Positions 1 through 6,194 of a stretch of DNA of 64,000 nt are shown piece after piece. The notes below the pieces were generated by a model that saw nothing but the letters and a program-made list of their open reading frames with translations, was not told the DNA's origin and did no database searches. How positions within the stretch are numbered: the first letter of the stretch is position 1; the number at the start of each line of letters is the position of its first letter. Origin of the DNA: Crocinitomicaceae bacterium (GTDB lineage Bacteria > Bacteroidota > Bacteroidia > Flavobacteriales_D > Crocinitomicaceae); the NCBI GenBank assembly GCA_002709305.1, contig PAQM01000006.1:1-64000 (forward strand), given 5' to 3'. A program made the translations under genes and the position numbers.

Positions 1-82
1 AATAGAGGGGACAAGAACATATATTGTAGAAAATGAAGGAGGTTTTTCTCAGACTGTTGAAGAGTCTTGTGATTGCAAATAA
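1..82 (+). CDS. C-terminal end of an unidentified protein (cut by window edge)
   Basis: An open frame starting at base 2 runs to a TAA at 80-82 and encodes 26 residues ending in ESCDCK. The two cysteines near the C-terminus suggest an exported or metal-binding tail, but that is only inference. Too little is present to name a family. It lies on the same strand as the following metalloprotease gene, 184 bases upstream of it, and that gap contains no gene I can support. Confidence 0.5.
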   Translation, partial: IEGTRTYIVENEGGFSQTVEESCDCK

Positions 83-240
83 AATATTAAATTTTGGTCA
101 GTATAAATAAAATCACAGACTTAGACTCTGGTCAAAATTTTAGTGAAAAAATAATTATAGAATAAACACTTAACAAACAGATATAACTATGAAAAACTTC
201 TATTAAGAACAAGAAATAAATGCACCTGTTGACAGAAGTA

Positions 241-398
241 ACCTGCTTACTAAAATTAAGAAAATCATGAAAAAAATATTAACCATCAGTTTATTTATAT
301 TTTTTTTAACGGGCTTCAGTTTTGCCCAATGTGGTTCGAATGAAGTTGAAATTGTCGTTCAAATACTTACGGATGATTACGGCACTGAAACCAGTTGG
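241..398 (+). repeat. Intact member of a duplicated 5'-gene segment
   Basis: These 158 bases cover 26 bases of leader, the start codon and the first codons of the metalloprotease gene. They recur in decayed form at 2430-2586. Similarity begins abruptly at acctgc and stops abruptly after the codons for ETSW. Differences are scattered substitutions plus one deleted base in the second copy, so the copies have diverged for some time. Confidence 0.85.
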
Positions 399-2336
399 AC
401 ATTAACAGACTTGAATGGGGATACCATTGCCCTTGGTGGGCAAGGTGGTGTATACCAAAATACCACTTTGTACGAAGATACCGTTTGCGTTCCAAACACC
501 GAATGTGTTATTTTCAGCATTAATGACACTTGGGGAGATGGCATTTGTTGCACTGTCGGTCAGGGGTCTTACACTGTATATGTCGATGGAACCATAGTGG
601 CTTCAGGTGGTGAGTTTACTTCCTTTGAAAGCGCTAGTTTTAATTGTCCGATTGGTTCTCTTTGCGACAATCCATTTACTGCCCAACTCGGGACAACGGA
701 TGCTCCACTTCCTTATTCTTTTTATGAGTTTACGCCTGATTCAACTGGAAACTATTTCTTTAGCACCTGTGGTTTAACAAGCTGTGACACGAAACTATGG
801 ATATATGAAGATTGTTCTGGTGATGTACTAAGTTATGGCGATGCAGATGCCTTGTTTTATAATGACGATGACTGTGGTTTCCAATCCTATATTGAAGCAT
901 CTTTGACTGCTGGAGAATCTTACATCCTAAAAGTCGGTTTATATAGTGAAACAACCACTTGTAATGATTCGACTGTGTCTTTTAATATCGAGTATGGCGG
1001 TGATCCTTGTTTAGATTGCAATGTAAGTTGTTATGAGCCTTACTTTATAAATTTAAATATTCCTGATAGCTTAAAATGTCTATATGCAACTAATGCTGAG
1101 CGTTATATAGAAAACCTATCAGGTCTTTTGTATGAGTTTAGAAATCCGTTGTGGTCCATTCATCAAAATGGAGAATGGGTAATTTATTTCTATATCGAAA
1201 GTTGGGAAGGACCTGTAACGGATGTTGCTATAAATAACCTAAGAAATGAGTATGAATTTTTGGCAAACCAGTGGCTTGAAGGCCTAACGGATTTTGATTC
1301 TGATGCACCAGATACAGTGTCTATAAAAGTTTTTGGCTTTGTCTTTCAGGACAGTGTTCAGATTGATCCTAGCTTTTACAACACCTATGGCAATTATCCC
1401 ATTGTTACGCATTCGGAGGCAAGCGAATTCATACCTTGGGAACTTAATTTTTCCAATGGAGATGCAGTAGCTGGATGGCTTGGTGATGTGGTTGATTTTG
1501 ACTCCCTACAAGTGGTAGGAAATGATGCAGTTAATTTTCCGAGTGCTACTTTCTCGCCCACTAACTGGAATACTTATATCCATCCAGAAGGGCTAGATAT
1601 GCCATATACAAGGTTTGGGCATAAAACAGAGTGGTATGCAGTTGGCGGAAGAGATATTCTATGGATTGGTGGACTCATTTCAGATTACGCAACTGGAGTA
1701 ACGTCTCAGGAAAGTGCTTTTACACATGAGATGGGACATTGTTTTTTTCATGATGATCTTTATGATGGAGTAAAATACCCTTGTGCTGATGGGCTTGTGT
1801 CGGTAATGAACTCTGGGAACTGGGGACCAGGTGGACCACAGGCATATTATCTTGAGCACGGTACTTACATTACTGATTTTGATCGAGTCATTATGCGTAT
1901 TGTTTGGGAGGCTCAGAAATATCGTGAAAACCTTATAGTTGATATGGATAATGATGGCTTTTGTGCGAATACGGATTGTGATGATAATAACGCCAATATC
2001 AATCCTAATGCAGCAGAAATTCCAAATAATGGAATTGACGAAGATTGTGATGGTTCAGATGCGATGGTTACAACTGCTGCTGACTTAGTTGTTGATAGTA
2101 ACCGTCTAACTTTATATCCAAATCCCACCGATGGAGTTTTTAAAATTCAAGGTGATTTTAATAACTATTCTATTCAAATCCTATCTTCAAATGGAACAAT
2201 CTATCAAGATTTGTCCAATCAAAATAGTCCAATAGAAATAGACCTAAGTACGTTGCCTGCTGGCTTATATTTTGTCAAAGTGGTCAATGGTCAAAATAAT
2301 AATATCAGCTTCCAGAAAATTATAAAAACGGATTGA
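267..2336 (+). CDS. Secreted zincin-type metalloprotease with T9SS sorting domain
   Basis: Predicted exported protein of 689 residues. The N-terminus is a signal peptide ending near SFAQ. Next comes a Cys-rich domain with DDYGTETSW and WGDGICC motifs, seen in other Bacteroidota secreted proteins, then a second Cys-containing beta domain (about 131-245). HEMGH at 487-491 followed by H495 and D496-D497 resembles zincin HExxH sites (M6-like HExxHxxxxxD), and VMNSGN further on could be the Met-turn. Residues 559-598 are a MopE-type Asp/Cys metal-binding motif (DxDxDGF, DCDDNN, DEDCDGSD). The last 79 residues are a T9SS type A sorting domain (LYPNP, LPAGLYFVKV). GC is visibly higher than downstream genes (29 of 60 bases at 541-600 against 15 of 60 at 5701-5760), suggesting transfer. 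Substrate unknown; the protease call rests on the HExxH site. Confidence 0.8.
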   Translation: MKKILTISLFIFFLTGFSFAQCGSNEVEIVVQILTDDYGTETSWTLTDLNGDTIALGGQGGVYQNTTLYEDTVCVPNTECVIFSINDTWGDGICCTVGQGSYTVYVDGTIVASGGEFTSFESASFNCPIGSLCDNPFTAQLGTTDAPLPYSFYEFTPDSTGNYFFSTCGLTSCDTKLWIYEDCSGDVLSYGDADALFYNDDDCGFQSYIEASLTAGESYILKVGLYSETTTCNDSTVSFNIEYGGDPCLDCNVSCYEPYFINLNIPDSLKCLYATNAERYIENLSGLLYEFRNPLWSIHQNGEWVIYFYIESWEGPVTDVAINNLRNEYEFLANQWLEGLTDFDSDAPDTVSIKVFGFVFQDSVQIDPSFYNTYGNYPIVTHSEASEFIPWELNFSNGDAVAGWLGDVVDFDSLQVVGNDAVNFPSATFSPTNWNTYIHPEGLDMPYTRFGHKTEWYAVGGRDILWIGGLISDYATGVTSQESAFTHEMGHCFFHDDLYDGVKYPCADGLVSVMNSGNWGPGGPQAYYLEHGTYITDFDRVIMRIVWEAQKYRENLIVDMDNDGFCANTDCDDNNANINPNAAEIPNNGIDEDCDGSDAMVTTAADLVVDSNRLTLYPNPTDGVFKIQGDFNNYSIQILSSNGTIYQDLSNQNSPIEIDLSTLPAGLYFVKVVNGQNNNISFQKIIKTD

Positions 2337-2370
2337 TAATATAACCTTTTGTACCAACGGCTATATCGCT

Positions 2371-2393
2371 CGTGGCTGCGTTTAGCAGCCATG
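2371..2393. repeat. 9-bp stem-loop
   Basis: CGTGGCTGC (2371-2379) pairs with GCAGCCATG (2385-2393) across a 5-base loop, with one G-T pair. No T-run follows, so it is not a typical terminator. It sits in a wider context (accaacggctata ... gtatggc) that looks like the dispersed intergenic elements common in aquatic Bacteroidota. Confidence 0.6.
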
Positions 2394-2429
2394 GTGTATG
2401 GCAAAAAAACTAGCTGGTTCATTACATTC

Positions 2430-2586
2430 ACCTGCCTATTAAAATTAAGAAAATCATGAAAATAAAATTAATCGTCAGTTTATTTCTATTATTTTTACTG
2501 GCTTCAGTTTTGCCGAATGTGGTTTGAATGAAGTTGAAATTGTCATTCAAATACTTACGGATGATTACAGCTATGAAACCAGTTGG
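2430..2586 (+). pseudogene. Decayed duplicate of the metalloprotease 5' end
   Basis: Aligns base for base with 241-398. The start codon is at 2457 and the signal-peptide codons are recognisable, but one base is missing where the intact copy reads acgggc and this copy reads ctggc. The frame is thrown into a TGA after 23 residues. The shifted continuation still spells the same VEIVIQILTDDY/YETSW residues as the parent, so this was once coding. The match ends abruptly at 2586. Confidence 0.85.
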
Positions 2587-2690
2587 GGAGTTTCTAATCA
2601 AGGAATAAGAGAATATATTAATAATAGACCTAGAGACTGGCCAAAAAGTAATTGGAAAAATAATGAAAGGAAAATCAATAAAAGCCCATA
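2587..2690 (+). pseudogene. Tail of a possible REP-associated transposase, fused to the duplicate
   Basis: Directly after the duplicate breaks off, the same (restored) frame continues for 33 codons to a TAA at 2688-2690. The text includes IREYINNRPRDW followed by basic residues. This resembles the I-R-x-Y-I-x-x-N-P-x-x-W C-terminus of Y1 (REP-associated tyrosine) transposases from Bacteroidota, but the match is short. A chance open frame is possible. Confidence 0.35.
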
Positions 2691-2791
2691 ACAATGTGTA
2701 AAACGACAATAGTCGCTATAAAATAAGGTGAGGTTTTTTTGGTGGAAAAGCGGGGCGGGAAATCCGATAAGTTTGAGGAAGGGAGTTATGG
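2686..2791. repeat. Long imperfect palindrome with CCATAAC / GTTATGG ends
   Basis: CCATAAC at 2686-2692 is exactly complementary to GTTATGG at 2785-2791, enclosing about 92 bases that are GC-richer than the surroundings and hold smaller inverted segments such as ACGACaatagTCGCT. The layout (short 7-base ends, variable folded middle, position right after a stop codon) resembles integron attC sites, but the ends deviate from the RYYYAAC/GTTRRRY consensus. Confidence 0.5.
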
Positions 2792-2797
2792 TTAGGT

Positions 2798-2947
2798 ATG
2801 TCATATGATCAAAAATATGAGCTTCAACAATTTGTATTTCCCAAAGGAGCGACTTACAATAAGGAAAATAACCGAGTTCGAACTCCTGAAGCGCATTTGT
2901 TATTTGAGCTAACTAAAAGAACCACAGGGCTTTGTGAGTATAAAAAA
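2798..2947 (+). pseudogene. C-terminal remnant of a serine recombinase
   Basis: Residues from 2798 read YDQKYELQQFVFPKG, then YNKENNRVRT, then a Leu-rich ELTKR segment. This order (LQ.LVFP.G..Y.....RT..) is the usual C-terminal ending of large serine recombinases and resolvases in Bacteroidota. Only about 50 residues remain, with no catalytic domain, and the frame then runs on into DNA complementary to tmRNA. It begins 7 bases after the palindrome end. Identification is by family memory, without an alignment. Confidence 0.45.
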
Positions 2948-2984
2948 AGCGGAAAACTATCTCGAAATGAGATGGATTCCGCTT
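2942..2984 (-). terminator. Rho-independent terminator of tmRNA
   Basis: On the minus strand AAAGCGGAA and TTCCGCTTT (2977-2985 and 2946-2954) pair around an inner ATCTC/GAGAT stem and are followed by a run of seven T. It begins at the last base of the mature tmRNA. Confidence 0.85.
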
Positions 2985-3386
2985 TGGTGGAGTCGGAGGG
3001 ATTCGAACCCTCGTCCAAACGACCAATAATTAAGGATTCTACATGCTTAGTCATTGATTAGTTTTCGACATATTCTAGGACATAGACACCCAAAAAATAT
3101 GCTTAACTTCTTAACTTCAGGACACCTTAGAAGTGTCGATGACCTTATCTTGTTTGAATGATCCCTTTTAGTCCTAAACTAACAAGAATAGAGTAGAGAA
3201 AGGGAACTTGTCTGTGTACTATTATTCCACTAGATTAAGCTTAGTTAACATTCCATTAATTAAGCAGCAAGTCTGTATGACGTATTGTCAATTATATTTT
3301 GTAGCAATATATTTACGAGATTCACCACAAATCTCGACATGCTTACACTTAATTTTTGATATCGCTGTCAAATCCATTACGACCCC
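2985..3386 (-). ncRNA. ssrA: tmRNA (transfer-messenger RNA)
   Basis: Rescues stalled ribosomes with SmpB by adding a degradation tag. The 5' end GGGGUCGUAAUGGAUUUGACAG is diagnostic, and the 3' end has GGTTCGAATCC as the T-arm followed by CGACTCC and an encoded CCA. The acceptor strands pair over seven positions (GGGGUCG with CGACUCC, one G-U pair). Length is 402 bases, normal for the family. A tag frame ending in GCT GCT TAA is present. The smpB gene lies 768 bases away on the other side of recR, so both partners are close. A terminator follows immediately and a -7 box lies upstream. Confidence 0.95.
3260..3289 (-). other. tmRNA tag-coding frame, predicted tag DNTSYRLAA
   Basis: The minus-strand frame GAC AAT ACG TCA TAC AGA CTT GCT GCT TAA gives a nine-residue tag, the size usual in Bacteroidota. 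The resume codon is inferred from the conserved length and from the upstream AU-rich spacer. The end is YRLAA, where relatives mostly have YALAA. Confidence 0.7.
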
Positions 3387-3398
3387 AAAGAACTATAA

Positions 3399-3406
3399 CA
3401 AAGATA
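3399..3406 (-). promoter_or_regulatory. -7 box for ssrA
   Basis: Minus-strand TATCTTTG matches the Bacteroidetes TAnnTTTG element, 12 bases upstream of the mature tmRNA 5' end, which leaves room for a short leader to be trimmed. No good TTTG -33 element was found at the expected distance. Confidence 0.6.
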
Positions 3407-3451
3407 CCTGTTTTTATGTTGAATTTTTAATAAATTCAATTTTATAATTAA

Positions 3452-4057
3452 TTATATAACAAAAGGTTGTCGATTTAATAGTGATCTACTTAGTGTAATT
3501 TCGTCAGCATATTGCAACTCTGAGCCAACTGAAACTCCTCTTGATAGACTTGATATCTCAATATTTAAATCTTTAATTTTTCGGTAGAGATAAAAATTAG
3601 TTGTATCTCCTTCCATAGTAGCACTGAGAGCAAAAATAATTTCTTTAACTGATTCATTTTTAGCTCTTTCAATTAAAGAGTTTATATTTAGATCTTTAGG
3701 ACCAATACCATCCATTGGTGAGATAATTCCATCAAGAACATGGTAGACTCCTTTATATGATTGAGTTGCCTCAATAGCAAGAATATCTCTAATATCTTCA
3801 ACTACACATATCAAATTTTGATCTCGATTTTTATCTGAGCATATAGGGCAGATGTCGGTGTCAGATATATTGTGACAGATTTGACATTTTTTAATATTTT
3901 CTTTCATAAGAACAAATGAATTTGAGAAGTCTTCAATTTCTTCATTTGATCTCTTCAATAATTCAATAACAAGCCTAAGAGCTGTTCTTTTTCCTATTCC
4001 AGGTAAGCTTGATATTTGATCGACAGCGTTCTCTATGTATTTAGAGTATATTTTCAC
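3452..4057 (-). CDS. recR: Recombination mediator protein RecR
   Basis: RecR works with RecO and RecF to load RecA on gapped DNA. The 201-residue protein has normal length and all parts in order: a helix-hairpin-helix LPGIGKRTA at 18-26, four zinc cysteines C58, C61, C70 and C73 (CQIC...CPIC), and a Toprim core starting VVEDIRD at 85. It lies between ssrA, with which it shares a strand, and the divergent smpB; its start is 97 bases from the smpB start. Such core repair genes make the ssrA side of this locus look stable, in contrast to the relic-rich side below 2985. Confidence 0.95.
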   Translation of the reverse strand: MKIYSKYIENAVDQISSLPGIGKRTALRLVIELLKRSNEEIEDFSNSFVLMKENIKKCQICHNISDTDICPICSDKNRDQNLICVVEDIRDILAIEATQSYKGVYHVLDGIISPMDGIGPKDLNINSLIERAKNESVKEIIFALSATMEGDTTNFYLYRKIKDLNIEISSLSRGVSVGSELQYADEITLSRSLLNRQPFVI

Positions 4058-4154
4058 CTTATAAAGGTATAGATTTATTCACTAAGGATAATTAATTAGA
4101 AGTATTACTTTTGTTAATTATTATAACTTATTATTTAATATTTTCATATATCTA

Positions 4155-4613
4155 TTGAAAAAGCAATTAAACATAAAGAATAAGAAAGCACGTTTTGAAT
4201 ATCATTTGATTGAAGAATTTACTGCTGGTATTGTACTTACTGGTTCTGAGATTAAAAGTGTTCGTCAAAATAAGGCTAGTATACTTGATGCATATATTGT
4301 TTTTAATACTGGAGAGGTATGGGTGAGAAATATGTATATAGATGAATATAAAAATGCTTCTTATAACAATCATAAACCACGTATGGATCGTAAATTATTA
4401 TTAAATAAAAAAGAAATCAATAGTATACAAAAATGGTTAAAGGTTAAGGGTAATACTATTATTCCTATAGAGATGTTTCTATCAGATAATGGTTGGGTAA
4501 AGCTTGTTATCTCTAAAGCAAAAGGAAAAAAGATTCATGATAAACGTCATGATTTAAAAGAAAAGGATGATAAAAGAGATATTGATAGGGCGATTAAAAA
4601 TTTGGCGAATTAA
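4155..4613 (+). CDS. smpB: SsrA-binding protein SmpB
   Basis: Binds tmRNA and brings it to stalled ribosomes. The 152-residue protein shows the family pattern: N-terminal NKKARFEYHL, TGSEIKSVRQNKASI, the NNHKPRMDRKLLLNK segment and the basic C-terminal tail GKKIHDKRHDLKEKDDKRD that probes the mRNA channel. The start is a TTG at 4155: there is no in-frame ATG upstream, and the TTG places the N-terminus where relatives have it (K-K-x-x-N-I-x-N-K-x-A-R-F). Its last 4 bases overlap the convergent menE gene. Confidence 0.93.
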   Translation: MKKQLNIKNKKARFEYHLIEEFTAGIVLTGSEIKSVRQNKASILDAYIVFNTGEVWVRNMYIDEYKNASYNNHKPRMDRKLLLNKKEINSIQKWLKVKGNTIIPIEMFLSDNGWVKLVISKAKGKKIHDKRHDLKEKDDKRDIDRAIKNLAN

Positions 4614-5620
4614 ATCTCTTTGCCTTGTATTTTGTTTCGTCTAATTAAATTATATGATTCAATCCTATTTATTTTTCCACTTGATGTGTAAATAAATTTT
4701 TTCAAAAAGTAAATTTCTTTTGGTATTTGCTTTCTGTCTAATGTTTTAAAATCACTCTTATTTATTTTCATATTTTCATCATTTTCTATGATAAGTATAT
4801 GTTTTTGTCCTAATTTATCATCCGGTATTCCGTAACAGAAAAAAGAAGAGTTAATAATATCAATTAATTTTCCTTCAATAATAGATGGAATAATTTTTAT
4901 TCCGCCACTATTTATAGCTAAGTCAGATCTACCTATCCATTTAAAACTTTTATTTGATTTTAATTCAATTATGTCATTGGTTAATAATTTTTCACAACCT
5001 AGTTTTGGCGCCGTTATCTCAAGACAATTATTAACTATATTTATTTTCACCCCATTAAGAATTTTAAAATAGGATTCATTTTTTAAATTTTTAAGTGCAA
5101 TATGAGATATTGTTTCTGTCATTCCAAAAGTATGATAGCAATTACAACCTAGTTTTTTTATTTCTTTTTTTAGTTTATTTGAAATTGGTCCACCTCCAAT
5201 AATTAGGTTTTTTATATAATTAAATTTTTGTGGGTAATTATCTATAGATACTTTAACTTGGGATGGAACCATTGCAGCAAAGTCAACAAGTTCATTTAAG
5301 TTTTCCAATGGGTTAGAGTTAATGTCTACAACAATTAAATTTAATTTTAAAACAATAGATCTAACAATAATCATAGCTCCACCAATAGTTTTGGGAGAAA
5401 GATTTAATAAGATTGTTTCCCCTTCTTTTAAATTAAAAAAATCACCTGTCATTTTCGCTGAAAATATCATGTTGGTCTTCTTTAATTCTATTGTCTTTGG
5501 CTTTCCCGTAGACCCAGATGTTTTAATTTTAATAGTCGGTGATATGTCATCCCAATTAATAATGAATTCTTTTATCTGAGTGATTAAATTTTTATTCTTT
5601 GTTATATATTTTATAGCCAT
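4610..5620 (-). CDS. menE: o-succinylbenzoate-CoA ligase (MenE-like AMP-binding enzyme)
   Basis: Likely activates o-succinylbenzoate with ATP and CoA in menaquinone synthesis. Evidence is the adenylate-forming P-loop TSGSTGKPK at 34-42, a later YHTFGMTETISHIAL core motif and the WIGRSDLAINSGGIKI hinge with a C-terminal Lys-containing domain (TSSGKINR). At 336 residues it is much shorter than typical acyl-CoA ligases (about 450-500) but in line with compact MenE proteins of Bacteroidota. No other men gene is in the window, so the exact substrate is inferred. It converges on smpB with a 4-base overlap. Confidence 0.8.
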   Translation of the reverse strand: MAIKYITKNKNLITQIKEFIINWDDISPTIKIKTSGSTGKPKTIELKKTNMIFSAKMTGDFFNLKEGETILLNLSPKTIGGAMIIVRSIVLKLNLIVVDINSNPLENLNELVDFAAMVPSQVKVSIDNYPQKFNYIKNLIIGGGPISNKLKKEIKKLGCNCYHTFGMTETISHIALKNLKNESYFKILNGVKINIVNNCLEITAPKLGCEKLLTNDIIELKSNKSFKWIGRSDLAINSGGIKIIPSIIEGKLIDIINSSFFCYGIPDDKLGQKHILIIENDENMKINKSDFKTLDRKQIPKEIYFLKKFIYTSSGKINRIESYNLIRRNKIQGKEI

Positions 5621-5692
5621 TATATTTTTTGGAATAAATATTGTGTTAAAGTTAGTAACTTGTATTAATTTAATATTTTAAAATTTAGTAGT

Positions 5693-6127
5693 ATGAGAAT
5701 TTTACTTTTATTGTTTGTTACATTTTTAATTACATCATTAACTAATGCTCAAGGTCAAGCCAAAGATGGTGAAACTAAATCTAAAGGAATTTTATTTAAT
5801 AATATAACTATAGAGGAAGCAAAAATATTATCTAAGAAAACAGGTAAGTTAATTTTTATAGATTGTTATACAGATTGGTGTGGTCCATGTAAGCGTATGG
5901 CAGCTACTTCATTTATGGATCAGGAAGTAGCTGATTTGTTTAATCAAAAATTTATTAATATTAAAATCGAAATGGAAAAAAATCCAATTGGTTCAGATTT
6001 AGCTAAAAGATATAGAGTGAGGGGATACCCAACATTGTTATTTATAGACTCTGAGGGTATTTTAGTGAGACAACTAGTAGGAATGCAGACATCTATTGCT
6101 TTAATTACTATGGCCAACTCTATTTAA
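5693..6127 (+). CDS. Exported thioredoxin-like protein
   Basis: A 144-residue protein with a signal peptide (cleavage near TNAQ at about 20) followed by a thioredoxin-fold domain. The redox site WCGPCK has Cys63 and Cys66, and the cis-Pro loop is RGYPTLLF. The sequence preceding the site (KLIFIDCYTDWCGPCK) and the following MAATSFMDQEVADLFNQKF are typical of thioredoxin_7 / DsbD-gamma-like proteins that reduce periplasmic disulfides. It stands alone between divergent menE and convergent rpsA, with a shared hairpin downstream. The partner is unknown. Confidence 0.85.
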   Translation: MRILLLLFVTFLITSLTNAQGQAKDGETKSKGILFNNITIEEAKILSKKTGKLIFIDCYTDWCGPCKRMAATSFMDQEVADLFNQKFINIKIEMEKNPIGSDLAKRYRVRGYPTLLFIDSEGILVRQLVGMQTSIALITMANSI

Positions 6128-6148
6128 TAGTGATTTTAATTCATAAAA

Positions 6149-6172
6149 AAAGGCCTTAATAAAAAGGCCTTT
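6149..6172. terminator. Bidirectional hairpin between the thioredoxin gene and rpsA
   Basis: AAAGGCCTT (6149-6157) pairs with AAGGCCTTT (6164-6172). On the minus strand it is followed by a T-run, so it mainly terminates rpsA; the plus-strand side has a weaker T tract. Confidence 0.8.
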
Positions 6173-6194
6173 ATATTAGTTGATATTTTCGATT

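Larger units (their letters stand above)
2337..2984. other. Gene-poor stretch filled with relics and palindromes
   Basis: No intact gene is supported in these 648 bases. In order they hold a 9-bp hairpin, the decayed copy of the metalloprotease 5' end, a transposase-like tail, a long imperfect palindrome with CCATAAC/GTTATGG ends, a recombinase-like tail and the tmRNA terminator. Open frames here are short, and several are antisense readings of the relics. Confidence 0.7.

Noticed and set aside
2428-2804. Two overlapping minus-strand frames
   Set aside because: They are antisense readings of the decayed copy and the transposase-like tail; no start signal or family match.
2798-3061. Complete 87-codon frame treated as a gene
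   Set aside because: Only its first 50 codons resemble a protein family; the rest runs through DNA complementary to the terminator and tmRNA 3' end. I list it as a remnant instead.
3208-3447. 79-codon plus-strand frame
   Set aside because: It lies opposite tmRNA and its upstream region; the tmRNA identity is unambiguous and the frame has no plausible product.
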